Shown in pieces: positions 29,687 through 40,575 of a DNA stretch of 64,000 bases. A program made the translations under genes and the position numbers. The notes under the pieces are model-generated. The model saw only the letters and a program-made list of their open reading frames with translations. It did not search any database and was not told the DNA's origin. How positions within the stretch are numbered: position 1 is the first letter of the stretch; the number at the start of each line of letters is the position of its first letter. The DNA lies in assembly GCA_021432635.1 (NCBI GenBank), contig MU270096.1, forward strand, positions 147,367 through 211,366. The letters are read 5' to 3'. This DNA is from Thozetella sp. PMI_491 (lineage: Eukaryota > Ascomycota > Sordariomycetes > Chaetosphaeriales > Chaetosphaeriaceae).

Positions 29687-31021
29687 ATGGCGGTGCCTAT
29701 GATTCTTGGTTTACTGGCTCTCCTGGCTGTGGTCCTCGGCGCCGCTCTTCGCCGAGCAGGACGAAGGGCACCAGTGAGTGCTCTGCAGTGCCAACGTCAC
29801 GAGAGCGACACTAACAAAAACACAACTTCAAGGGGGGCAAAGAAGGCACGCGAAAGGCCGAGAAACCTATTGTGTTGCCGAGCCCTGACGGCGGCTATGT
29901 CCCGGCCTTCGAGCCCCTGAAAGAGTTCAACTTGAACACCACAAAGCCTCTGCGGTTCCGCCCATTCAAGCCGATATACCACATCACAATGGGTTGGTGA
30001 TCTATTGCTAAAGCTCACATAACCATCGCCTCTGCTGATATTTGTGGCCCGCTAGCACTCCAGTCGTCGTCGCCCTCCGACCTAATAATCATGGACACCA
30101 ACTACGAGGAGAGAATCCTTTATCGACGAGGTGTCATAGCTGACAACCCCAAGATTGCCATGGGGACCATTCCCGAAGGCCGCGATGCTGTGGATGAGCT
30201 CTATACCTACCTGATGCGAGATTATCTCCCCGCACGATACCCTAGTATATTCCAGATTGTCGACAACGGGAAGCGCTTGAACAATGCTGTAACTCAGGTC
30301 CGCTCCCCTCTCGCGCCTCCAGCGGATCCGCTGGAGGCATTCAAAATTCTAGGCGAGACGATCGAAGACGACCTGTTCCTCATGAAGGAGACTAGCGAGG
30401 GCCATCGCGTTGTTGCGTTCCTCTGCTGCCACCCCTCCGGATTTGATCCATCTTCCAAGCTGGGCTTGCTGTTGAAGGATGTTCACACTCCTGTCCCCTC
30501 ATACGAGAAGATCGGGTCGAGCATGGAGAGGTTCTTCAGCAGGCTCGAGGTCGGTAAGAGCGTGAAGCGAGTAAATGTCAGTGGTCTACCTGCTTCTCTA
30601 GCGCCCATGAGGGATGATTTAGGTCTGACGATATTCAGTGGTCTATCACGACGAAACCTGTCCTCTTCTCGCCGGACTTTAACCACGTCAGCAGCGACGA
30701 GGTGGTGAACGAAGATGAGAATATCGACATGGAGAAGGTAAGCCAGCTGCATGGTGGTCGCGTGATGAATTCATTTTCTAACTGCTGCAGACTCGGCTTC
30801 GAATCGAGCTCCAGACCTTGACCCGGCTACCCGAGACCAAGGCGCTGCTCTTCAGCTTCAAGACCTATATGTATCCCGTCAAGGAGATCAAAGACGAAGG
30901 CCTCGGGCCGGATCTGGCCGACGCCATCGAGGGCCTGAAGCGGGGGAATGCCCCAGACATGTGGACATACAAGGGGGCCGTCCGCTGGGGCAAGAGCCTG
31001 TGCGCATATCTACGATCGTGA
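29687..31021 (+). CDS. DUF3445 protein, heme-dependent oxidative N-demethylase-like
   Basis: Exons 29687-29773, 29833-29992, 30056-30576, 30639-30737 and 30791-31021 encode 365 residues. The family (PF11927) is named for the alpha subunit of a bacterial heme-dependent enzyme that removes N-methyl groups from dimethylamine. Fungal members are little studied. The first exon is a membrane anchor (MILGLLALLAVVLGAAL), absent from the bacterial enzyme as far as I know. The domain includes KPLRFRPFKPIYHITMG, MDTNYEERILYRR, VAFLCCHPSGFDP, then SSMERFFSRLEVGKSVKRVNWSI, ELQTLTRLPETKALLFSFKTYMYPVKEI and a short tail. All four introns (donors GTGAGT, GTTGGT, GTCAGT, GTAAGC) keep frame. The family call is firm; the chemistry in this organism is inferred. 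Confidence 0.88.
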
Positions 31022-31372
31022 AGAACGTGTCCTTGGTGCGAGGCCTGTGCTCTCAACACCGCAGGAATGCTCAATCATACCCCGCAACGGAGGCTCGTCG
31101 TTCCCTTCAAGGGGGAGCGAAGATATTGTCCATATTTGCCTATTTGCACTCTCGCTGCCTTCATTGGCCCGCCTTTCTCCAGTGTAGCTTCGGAAAACAT
31201 TCGAGCCATTTTTAGATATCGCCTCCAACGTCCGGGAATCTGGCATCCTCCGATTCCACGCGGCTTCGCGAGCATAAGAGGATGCGTCTTCCGCATTAAG
31301 GACACACTTGATTGACGTGCTTCTCCACTCCTTGCCTGGCTCGCCTCCACACTAGATGAACCTGATTCCAAG
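31022..31372. other. Short intergenic region
   Basis: This holds the 3' UTR of the DUF3445 gene and the leader of the next gene on the same strand. Nothing else seen. Confidence 0.5.
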
Positions 31373-32119
31373 ATGAGACTTGCTATGATGGCGCAGCCGC
31401 TGCCGGCTGCTTGGTGCTTGATGACCCTAGTGGCTTCGCGGGAAGACCCGCGAGCCCTGGCCCGGGATAAGCCCGACCGGGCGCCCTCTCCTCAGAGGAG
31501 CTACCCAACCACTGTCACCAGGATCTCGTCGTCCACTTTGACCGAGATCACACCCTACAACCCGGTGCTTCCAGTCCCATGGTACAGCAAGACAGTAATC
31601 AGCACGGTCACGGTGACGCTCCTCGAGCCATGGCCGGCTTCACCGACGTCGTTCCCTTACACCATGCTGCAAACGGCTGTCAAACACTCGACCATCGAGA
31701 GCCGGCTCGTAGTTACCATCTCAGCCCCTCCGGAAACCTCCTTCAGCTACGCTACGGTGACGGGCACGTCGACATGGATCCTCTGGCGACCGGCTGTCAC
31801 TGATATGCCGGCAGGCGGGTCGGGAAGCTGCAGCGAGTGCGTCGCGTCCAGCCCGACGCCAGATCCTCGCTGCGAGCGTCTCGGGCTCGACACGGCATGC
31901 CAGGGGCAATGCGAACAGCGCGACGGGCTGTGGTGGTGCTACAGGAGGTACTACTCGGATCCCAGCTCTCTAGCGATGGGACGTGCGTGCTGGGGCAACA
32001 AAACCGAGTACGCGCAACTGCTCACGCCTTGCATTGGGACGGATCATGCGCTGCCTTGCATGCCGTGCAAGGGCAAGGACTATGCTTGGAACAGCGTGAA
32101 CTGGCATTGGGACGTGTGA
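31373..32119 (+). CDS. Small secreted Cys-rich protein of unknown function
   Basis: A single-exon frame of 248 residues. The N-terminus (MRLAMMAQPLPAAWCLMTLVAS) may be a signal peptide, followed by a basic stretch (ARDKPDR) that could be a propeptide. The middle is Thr/Ser-rich with alternating beta-type patterns (TVTVTLLEPWP, TISAPPETSFSYATVTGTSTW). The last 100 residues hold about twelve cysteines (CSECVAS, CERLGLDTACQGQCEQ, WWCYRRYY, CWGNKTEY, CIGTDHALPCMPCKG), a disulfide-rich pattern common in secreted fungal proteins. I do not recognise the family. An effector or a wall protein is possible, but nothing shows it. Confidence 0.65.
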   Translation: MRLAMMAQPLPAAWCLMTLVASREDPRALARDKPDRAPSPQRSYPTTVTRISSSTLTEITPYNPVLPVPWYSKTVISTVTVTLLEPWPASPTSFPYTMLQTAVKHSTIESRLVVTISAPPETSFSYATVTGTSTWILWRPAVTDMPAGGSGSCSECVASSPTPDPRCERLGLDTACQGQCEQRDGLWWCYRRYYSDPSSLAMGRACWGNKTEYAQLLTPCIGTDHALPCMPCKGKDYAWNSVNWHWDV

Positions 32120-33160
32120 GACGTGGCCAGCGCGGCGGCCGGGTGACCGAGGGTTGGACAGGAAGCGCCGCGACATACAGATACGAGCTGAGAAGAGTGT
32201 GTGCCTGCGCCTCTCCTGGCGATGCTCCCAGAGCCGTTGCCTGGTGAATTCTTTGGTTCCCCCTTCGATGCGCGTATCACATGAAGGCTGCCCCGTAAGG
32301 CCCGAAAGCCAGGTTTAGCCACCGAAACCACGCACTGGCGAGGCCCCGCTACCGAGGGGCACGGATCGGGGTCCGGGTGGTGGTAGCACCCATAAGTCCC
32401 GGGATGACCCCAACCCGTCGTCACGCTGGCCTAATGCCCCCTCTTCCCTCCCGCGTGCCTCGAATGCCACCCACACCTTTTGCCCCGCAATGTCCCGGCG
32501 CCGTGCCGCCTCCCGCTTCTGTGGTAGCGCTCTAGCACTCGGACTCGGAGCGTTGCAACCGGGGTCAGCATCGCGGTTCGCTTTGGGTAAGGCTCCAAAT
32601 GGCGATCCTGATGATGCCACTCGGCAGCCGTGTGGCGACGGGCTAGCAGTCGGTGGTGCAGCAGGACCGGCAGCAACGCCTCTCCTCACGGGCAGGTGGG
32701 AGCTCGTAGCTTGGATGCTAGTGCGTAGCACCGACCGGTCTACGGCCCAACGCCTGGCCGTGGCTCGGACCTGGCGACCTATGCATAACGAGGCGATGGC
32801 TCGGCGGGTCCGCCAGCAACGATGAGACCAGTACCGAGCGCAGCATTGGACGACTAGGCGAGGACTACCCAGCTGACAGAAGGGATGGAACTCTGAGCTA
32901 CGTCAAGCGCTGACAAGCGAGGCGCGTCGGCGGCCATGACTTTTCAATATTGCAACCGTGACACGAAAGGACGCAGAGCACGCCCCGGGCCAAGGCCAGC
33001 CCTACAGGTAGTAGCCAGCCAGCCAGCAAGTCAGCGAGCCAAGCCAGCTTACACACCTCATATATACCAAGGTCATCTATCTCGCGTCACCCTTGAGCTT
33101 CCGTGGGCCAGATGTCGCTCTGCGCTTCTAATATATCCTACCTTCTAATAGCTATTGATC
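32120..33160. other. Intergenic region, no gene seen
   Basis: GC-rich to about 32900, with accidental frames on both strands. Around 33010-33050 there are CCAG-type short direct repeats (AGCCAGCCAGC). The last 100 bases are the leader of the tannase gene. Confidence 0.55.
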
Positions 33161-34895
33161 ATGTCCACCACCAACGGGGCGCTTCGATCGCTCCTCGCCC
33201 TTCTCATCTTCGCGTCTTCAGCGCTGGGGCAAGCTAACCCGGCCTGCATCGGCACCACTCCCTCTGGCCGCTGCTCTGCCTCGACTTTCTCCGGCATACT
33301 CCCCCAGAATGCCAGCATCGAGAAGGTGGCGCTGGTGATCGCCGGCTGCTACGGCGAGGGTCCCTCAGACCTGGGCCAGCCAAACTACGCTTACAATCTT
33401 CCCCAGCTCTGTGCCGTAACGGTCAGAGTCTCTTCGTACCGGTTTGGGCTCTTCCTTCCTACTGCCTCAACCTGGAACGGCCGGTTTCTTGCCGTGGTAG
33501 GTGAAACATTTGAGGGCCAAAAAAGGAAAAAAAAAAAAAAAAAAAAGCAGCGACACAGGCTAACGCGAGCACTAGGGGAACTACGCCTTCTTGGGCGGCA
33601 TCAACTGGGTTGATATGACTCCAGGGCCGCAATATGGCATGGCAACGATCAGCACAGATACGGGTCACAACTCAGGTGCAGCAGACATTAGCTGGTCGGC
33701 CGGGAACCCGACGGCCCAGACTGACTGGGGCTATGCCTCGCTCAACGGGTCCATCCACTACGGTAAGCTCTTCACGGAACGGTACTATAACAAGAAGATC
33801 TCGTACTCGTACTATACGGGCTGCTCGACGGGCGGACGGCAGGGCATCAAGCAGGTGCAGGTCGACACGGCGAGCATCGACGGCGCTCTCGTTGGCGCCG
33901 CCGCCTGGCACGAGAACCACTTGATGCCGTGGTACACCAAGCTGGGAAGCGTGAACCTCCCTGAGAACGACCCGAAGAACATCTATGCTAAGGAGTGGGG
34001 GATCCTCACCGGCCTGGCCCTGCGCCAGTGCGACAGTCTCGATGGCGTGACCGACAACATCATCTCCAACGACAACTGCACCATCCCAGACTCGGCCTTC
34101 CTCACCATCCAGTGCGGCCAGCCGGGCGTCGACCCAAACAACTGCCTTACGGCCGCGCAGGTCGAAACCTCTAAGAAGGCGTACAGCGACTACGTCATAA
34201 ACGGAACTCTAGTCTACAACGGCCCTATCCCCGGTAGCGAGTCTGATTTCGCGAGCAGCCTCACGGCCGGCCTACCGAGCGGGTTCGACCAGCAGTGGGA
34301 GAAGTACATGCTGTACAATGACCCGAACTGGACGTACCAGAACTTCAGCGACCAAGTCTTCTTCGATTCAGTGCGCATCAACCCGGGCAATGCGACGGCC
34401 GACCACTTCGACATCAGCGCATTCCGCGACCGCGGCGGAAAGATACTCATGTACCACGGCGTCGCCGATGGGCTAGTGCCGACGAAGGGCTCGACCTTGT
34501 ACTACACTAGCACCAGGGACACCTTGAACGACCAGCAGCTGCAGAAATGGTTTCGGTTGTTCCAAGTCCCCGGCATGCACCACTGCTGGGGCACCGACAC
34601 CAGCGTGAATGCGCCCTGGTACTTCGCTGCCGCGGGGCAGCCGGCACAGCTGTATCCGCTTGACACGACGGGCTATTCGACGCCTGGCCACAGGGGGGAT
34701 AAGAAATTCGACGCGCTCCTGGCGCTCGTGGACTGGGTCGAAAAGGGTAGTGCGGTGGACTCGATCATCGCAACGGCCTACAACTCGGGGAGCTTGACGG
34801 TGAATCGGACGAGGCCGCTGTGCCCGTGGCCGAAGAAGGCGGTGTGGAATGGAACCGGTGACCAGAACGCAGCTGCGAGTTGGGCTTGTCAATGA
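33161..34895 (+). CDS. Tannase / feruloyl esterase family, secreted
   Basis: Exons 33161-33496 and 33576-34895 encode 551 residues. These secreted serine esterases cut gallate esters of tannins or ferulate and p-coumarate esters of plant cell walls. A signal peptide ends near ASSALG. The family's CS-D-HC triad is complete: Ser196 in GCSTGGRQG next to Cys195, Asp410 in HGVADGLVP, and His448 next to Cys449 in PGMHHCWG. The adjacent cysteines normally form the disulfide that joins the triad residues. The intron (GTAGGT...ACTAG, 79 nt) restores FLAVGNYAFLGGINW and contains a 20-nt A tract. Several Asn-X-Ser/Thr sites fit secretion. Tannase and feruloyl esterase B/C activity cannot be separated by sequence reading alone. 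Confidence 0.92.
33527..33546. repeat. A20 tract inside the tannase intron
   Basis: Twenty A's fill a quarter of a 79-nt intron, between the donor and the branch region. Length changes here would not alter the protein unless they disturb splicing. Confidence 0.85.
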
Positions 34896-35429
34896 GTGGG
34901 AACGTCTTGCCTTGCCGGGACTAGTAGGATGGGAATCTGCGATATCTAATAATGTTTCAATACGGACTGATAATTACTTGCAATATACCAGCCAACGACT
35001 TAGGTCCCGTCCGTCTCTTAGACTTGACCAGAGGAAGACATGCTTCGGCACGAGGAGTAGTGCCGAATGGCAAGTCTCCCCAAGCAACTTATGGCCGCAG
35101 CCCTTGCGTATTGCCCGATATTGGACGTGAGCATTTCGGTAGACACCTGGAGCAGAACGATCATAGAAAAGGACCAGGAGCAGCCATTTGCCAGATAAAC
35201 CTGCAATTTTCGTTTATCAACTATCTTACCAAACAAACCCTTTTCACAACCGAGCATGCCAAGACAACCAGAGTAAGAAAAGCCAACTTTTGACTGGTAA
35301 CCCCGTTTTGGGCCGCGATTTATGTGTCGCGGCCGTCTGCCCGCTTCATACGGGTCATTATGTTGTTTTGTTTATACCGAACCCCAGGATATGCCAGGTT
35401 TCCTCTGCCCAGAGCAAAGAGCCTCGTTT
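34896..35429. other. Intergenic region between convergent genes
   Basis: This carries the 3' UTRs of the tannase and homocitrate synthase genes. No gene seen. Confidence 0.55.
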
Positions 35430-37328
35430 CTAGGCAGCCATCTCCTCCGCCGACCGCTTGGTACCGTTAGAGCCATTCTGCTCGTCCACCTCCATCTGCT
35501 GCCCCTCCTGGAGGGTGAGGTGGAAACTCCTGATGATGGAGTCTGCGTCATCGATGGCGATGGGTCGAATGTCGGCCATGGCCTTAATCTTAGCAGTCCT
35601 GAACGAAGGTTAGACTTGTACAAATAGCAACTTGGCAGCAAGGGGCACACGTACACTTCCTTGACCTGGTCGTCCGTCATGGTGAGGCCGAGCTGGCCAA
35701 CACGCGTCTTGACGGCGTTCCAGCCCGTCAACCGCGAGGCGAAGTGCACGTATCGGTTCATACCGAAGTCAGCGGGGTTGATGATCTCGTACGTGCTAGG
35801 GTTGTTGAGAATGGCCTTGGCGTGAATGCCCGCCTTGTGGGTGAAGGCGCAGAAGCCGGTGATTGGGTTGTTGAAAGGGGTGTTGACCTGGACCGCCTCG
35901 GCGACCATGTCCTCGATCTCCTTGATCTTGTGCAGCTTGTACTTCTTGGTCACGTAGTCGTGGTCCGCCACGATCATGCGGGCAAGCAGTCCACCTAGAG
36001 GCGTGATGCCGTTCCGCTCGCCAATGCCGAGAACCGAGGTGTCGATGTGCGTGGCACCGGCCTCCAGGGCGCAGTAAGCGTTCGCGATGGCGCATCCCGT
36101 GTCGTTGTGGAAGTGCGTCTCGATGTCGCAGCTGACGACGGACCGGAGTGTCCGTACGAGATCGTAGACCTGGCGAGGAGTAGCGCAGCCGACGGTGTCG
36201 GCGATACCAACACGGTGTACGCCGACCTTGTCCACAGCCTGGTAGAGGGAGAGCAGATCGACGAGGTCTGATCGGAACGAGTCTTCGCTGGAGACTAAGT
36301 GAGATCGGCGTTAATAAATGAACTGGGCTGGGCTGAGCTGGAATAGGAATGGGGGCGGCTGGCTTGCGCCATTGGTTAGAGGAAAGGGGGGCGGGTGCAG
36401 GTGCTAGGACGGGCGAGGGAATATGGGACATGAGTCACAGGCCTCGACCAAGAGACTTACATCGGATCTCCAGTCCCTTCGACTTGACGAACTCAATGAC
36501 CTCGATCGCCGTCTTGGTGATGTAGGCCATGTCCTTGCCGTGCGAGTGCTCGCGAAGGAAGCTCGAGGTGCCAATGACGACATCGCTGTGCTTTGTATTA
36601 GCTTCCTATGCCATTGAGCTTGGGCGAGCTAGGGGTAGCTGCTGAAGCTACCAGATGACTCACACTCCATCAACACCCGTCTCGACCGCTAACCGAGCAT
36701 CCTCCATGTTACACCGCACATCTACCCATATATCAGCGAGAAGCGACGGCGTCGGGAACCAGATGTCGACCTACGTGTCAAGATCTTGGACTTGAGGCCC
36801 AGCTTGCAGATTGTCTCGCAGTCCTGGCGCGACTGCTCCGAGGCGGCGGGGGAGGTCAGCTCGATGTAGTCGACACCAAAGTCCGAGAGGGCTTGCGCGC
36901 TGTACAAGAGGGAAGGTTAGACAAGACCATGGAGGCAATTGGTGGTCTCGGAGACTGGGCGGCGTACATCTTGACCTTGGTTTCTATGAGTCAAGTCAGT
37001 GACCCAGTCTATCCCACGGGTGCTGGAGGGAGCGGAGGAGGGCTAGGAGGGGTAAGTACCTGTGTCGAAGTAGGCATTGGCAAACTGCTCGCCCTCGCGG
37101 AGGGTGCTCTCAATGATCTTGAACCTCCTGACGTTGCTGACGAAGTCCTCAACGGCCTTGTAGGGATTTCTTTGTGACGGGGCGACCTAACGGCGCGTGT
37201 TAGGGGAAACGGGCGTCTCGAGGCTCGGGGAGGGGATCGGGATCTGGAGGGTTCCTTACATGGCCCTGGCCGTTGCCGCGCAAGTCCTCGGTGGCATTGG
37301 CACCGTTTGTCGATTCAGCTCCAGACAT
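35430..37328 (-). CDS. LYS20/LYS21-type: Homocitrate synthase (lysine biosynthesis)
   Basis: Eight exons (37328-37260, 37186-37060, 36983-36968, 36899-36775, 36721-36664, 36585-36461, 36294-35655, 35598-35430) encode 442 residues. The enzyme condenses acetyl-CoA with 2-oxoglutarate, the first step of fungal alpha-aminoadipate lysine synthesis, and is feedback-inhibited by lysine. The barrel starts with [20 protein letters not shown], which holds the catalytic and metal residues. The metal-binding HFHND lies in [16 protein letters not shown], and [28 protein letters not shown] and the C-terminal [14 protein letters not shown] are all intact. No mitochondrial presequence is evident. Every junction keeps frame and rebuilds family sequence. 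The third exon is only 16 nt. The symbol gives the yeast equivalents. Confidence 0.96.
36968..36983 (-). other. 16-nt microexon of homocitrate synthase
   Basis: AA ACC AAG GTC AAG AT sits between a CATAG acceptor and a GTACGC donor. It encodes Thr-Lys-Val-Lys plus parts of Glu and Ile, completing the helix that reads DTETKVKIAQAL. Confidence 0.85.
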
Positions 37329-39394
37329 GGCTGCTGTAGTATGGGGGTATAGCACTCTGGGGAAGTGGTTTGGGTCGATGGCAGGAAGTTGGGAAGGAGA
37401 ATAAAAAAAATAAAAAAAAGGAAGTCTGAACAACTCGCGAGTTCGCCCCAGATTAAAAGTTTCGCCGTCCAGTGGGGGGCCAGAGCCAATGAGTCAAAAG
37501 AGGTAGTGCCTGTATCGGAGAGGGCGCACAAGGCGCCTAGATCGAAGGTCGCAGCTCCCTGTGGTAGGGGAACCCCGCACTACGTAAGAAGTGGGGTCTT
37601 TGCAGAAATTTTGACGCTGAACCACCCGGATTTGCAAGGGCTACAGGGCACAAAGGCGGTGAGACCTTGGATCCTCCACCGGTCCCCCCGCTTCAGCACC
37701 GATGCGGTGCAGTGCAGGCAGTAGCGCCCTGTCGTGCCCACCCCTGTGCTGCCGGCTCTCCCAGACACTGATCCGGGACACAGTGTTCCGCGGGGGTCAG
37801 GCCGCCCACGCGACACTACCGGCCGCACAAATTTTTCTTCGCTCCCAAACTCCCCGGCGGCAGAATAGGGGATGACTTTTCCCGGCACCACAATTGGGCT
37901 CCTCCGGCCAACGCTGCACCGCATGTGGAGACGGACGCTGGGGAGTCGCCAACTCCGGGGAGAAAAGGGGGGCGTCGCATAAGGCGGTTGTGGGTAGTGT
38001 ATTACCTGGTAAGTAGTATAAATTCGCCATGGCAACAGGCAAAGACCTTGGCTTCAGGAGATGAGACAGTATGCGACCCAGAGGACGACTACACCACCAA
38101 TCTTGCCTCGCCCTGGCTTCCTGCTATCCTCTTCTTGGTACATGCCAAGTCACAGAAGCACAGCTGATGCCGAGTCAGGGCCGGCATCATTTCAACCCTC
38201 TCGCACGGGCCGCAAGTGTGGCGATAGATGCCGCCATAAGGCATCAGATCACCCGACCCTCGCACCGCCCGCTCGCTTTGCTGCAGTCGGGTCGCTCAAC
38301 ATCCCCTCAATTGGCCGAGTCTAATAGGCCACGAGATGGGATAAGCGAAGGTCGAGGCCTGAGATGCGGCCCTTTAATGTAGACCAACTTCTAGCGAGGT
38401 GGGCCTTGCTTTCACGAACCTCACGTTCTGTCCTGTCTGCAGGCCGCAGCCCGCTCTTCCTGTCGTCCGGTGCCACATCTCACGAGCTGCCACTGTCAAG
38501 ACGCAAGAGCTGCCTCTTCCGTCTAGGACAAGGGCCTAGACCGCAGCTACCGCATGCAAAAATGTCATCAGGTAGGGTCACAGCTATTTTCGACATTGCC
38601 TTATGTGCTACGACTTGATAGAGCGCAAATCTTTGAATCCCTCGGTTATGACTTGTTTCTGTCCGTGTATATAATAGCTGCTCTGGTATCTGAGCTGTGC
38701 CTAAGATTGACGTTGCAATTAAGTTTCTAGGGCGGCCCGGCCCGCGACCCAAGATCGGATTGAAGAATGTGGATGGTTCAGGCACGCCGCTCAGTATTAC
38801 GAACACCTCATTTCTCTGATCCTATCTGGTCCTTGTGTGATTATAGACCGGGGTTTTGAAGGTTACGTACAGGGAAGCAATATGATACGCTAGGCTCGGG
38901 CACATGGCTGTACTGTACTATGTGAGCTTAAACCTATATAACGTTGGACAGGATGTACGTATCCTTCGAAGGACAGGCCTGGCGTTGACTATTCGCTGCC
39001 AAGAACTCAGCGTGGCCAGACGCCCATACTACTCTCACACTAACAGGGCCAGCTTATGCTCCTGAGTCTTTATTTGACTTACGACGTGCCGCCCTCGAAT
39101 TTGCCTTGCCACCACAGGCCTAAGCGGGCGAGCTGAAGCTCAGATGAGGCTCGACATACCGATAGCGTCCCCGCCACAGACGCCGATCTCCAATCGCCTT
39201 CCACCTAAAGACGGCCAGATCTCAAGTCCCTAGACTAATCGCTGGGATGGTCATCAATCCTGCTTTGCCGTGCGGCAGGAGGATGCTGTCGTGACCTGCG
39301 CTGAAGATCCTTCGGCTGTCTTCTAAGGCGCCCAGTTGCCCAACGCAGCTCTTGAGCGGGGTGCAACCGCCTTGCTTCTTCCCGTGTAACCAAA
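37329..39394. other. Intergenic region, no gene seen
   Basis: The first 120 bases are the T/C-rich (minus-strand view) leader of homocitrate synthase, with TTTTATT runs near 37400. The remainder, to 39394, shows only short unconserved frames. Confidence 0.55.
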
Positions 39395-40168
39395 ATGCAG
39401 AGCCTGTCTCGCCGAGCCGTACTAGTCTTGGCCTCCTCCTTCCTGAATTGTAAGTCGCTGGCACAGTCTTCCGGCACTGTCTCGATCACGGACTTGCCGG
39501 CCGTGAGCAGCCTCAATCCCTGCTTCGCGGGCTGTCTCTGGGGGGCTATGGCCCCTAAAAGAGCGGTGTTGTTGGTATGTTAGGGTGCAATTTTGGACCT
39601 ACTGTATACAACGATTGCTATTGCCGCCAGTACTTATACCAGTTGGCCATCTGCTATGTCACGAAGTGTGGGTATGGCGCTTGCACCGTCGAGCCTACCA
39701 GCCAGGTCGCAAGCGCAACGAGCATTTAATCGTCCTACTGCAGCGATGTAATCGTCAAGGGAGTGGTCGCAAACAGGGGCAGCGGCAGCACTGGCTTGTT
39801 ATCTTCCACGCCAACTGGAGCACAGGTCGGAGGTACTGCCAGTAACGGGGCCCCTTCTACAGCGGGTATGACACGGACGTCGCTTCCTAATATACGCTAT
39901 AGTTGTCTGATAACAATTTGCACTTATAGGAACGGTACCTACTTCGATTTCAACATCAAATTCCCAACCCAACGACTCCCACAGCAGCAACACCATTGGT
40001 GGTCTTAGTCCCGCAGCCTTCATCGGCACCATGGTCTCAGTTGTATGCTCCGTTCTGGGGGTTGCTTTTACGATTGTGTTTAAGTTTTACAAGTATAAGA
40101 AGAATAAGAAGAAAAATTATGGAGAGGAGGCAACGGTGGACAGCCCGGAGGTCACGTCCGGAAAGTGA
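39395..40168 (+). pseudogene. CFEM-domain surface protein gene, damaged
   Basis: The frame from ATG 39395 gives a signal peptide and the first CFEM half (LNPCFAGCLWGAMAP), then stops at TAG 39581. The second half (GCNFGPTVYNDCYCRQYLYQ...CYVTKCGYGAC) is in another frame from about 39585. The eight CFEM cysteines are all present across the two frames. The same frame then meets TAA at 39727, continues as a Ser/Thr/Gly-rich linker to 39865, and splices (GTATGA...TATAG) to 39930-40168. That exon encodes one membrane segment (VVCSVLGVAFTIVF) and a Lys-rich tail. CFEM proteins are surface proteins, some of which bind heme. The frameshift plus the stop suggest a dead gene. A 56-nt intron (39575-39630) could repair the first break, but it would remove three cysteines. 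Confidence 0.65.
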
Positions 40169-40575
40169 CAGCTGGACGCGGCGCACCAACTTGCGTTTTC
40201 CTTGTGTTTAGTGGCACATGAAGGCATGCTTGAGACCTGTCATGATAGAAATTTGATGAAGTCCACTAAGCTATAAACTCACTCTTCTCTTTTCTTCGCG
40301 TTAAAAGCATTCATGAATATGTTGGTGCATAAATGCTGTGAGGCTGAGTTGCGGCTTGGTGGAAACATCTGCCGGCCAAATATCCCGCGGCTAATGAGCT
40401 CCAAGACTGTTCTCCATGCAGTGAAACGCCCCACGATAAATATTTGGTCTATTGTTCGCCATATACGTGTCATATATATTCCATAATGCCACGTGAGAAT
40501 TTTCTTGTCGCCGTCGGGAAATTCGAGATCATGGGATCGGTGTAGAAATGAATAACGCCTTCCACCGCGATCATT
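40169..40575. other. Short intergenic region
   Basis: An AT-richer stretch upstream of the SET-domain gene, with no gene seen. Confidence 0.5.
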
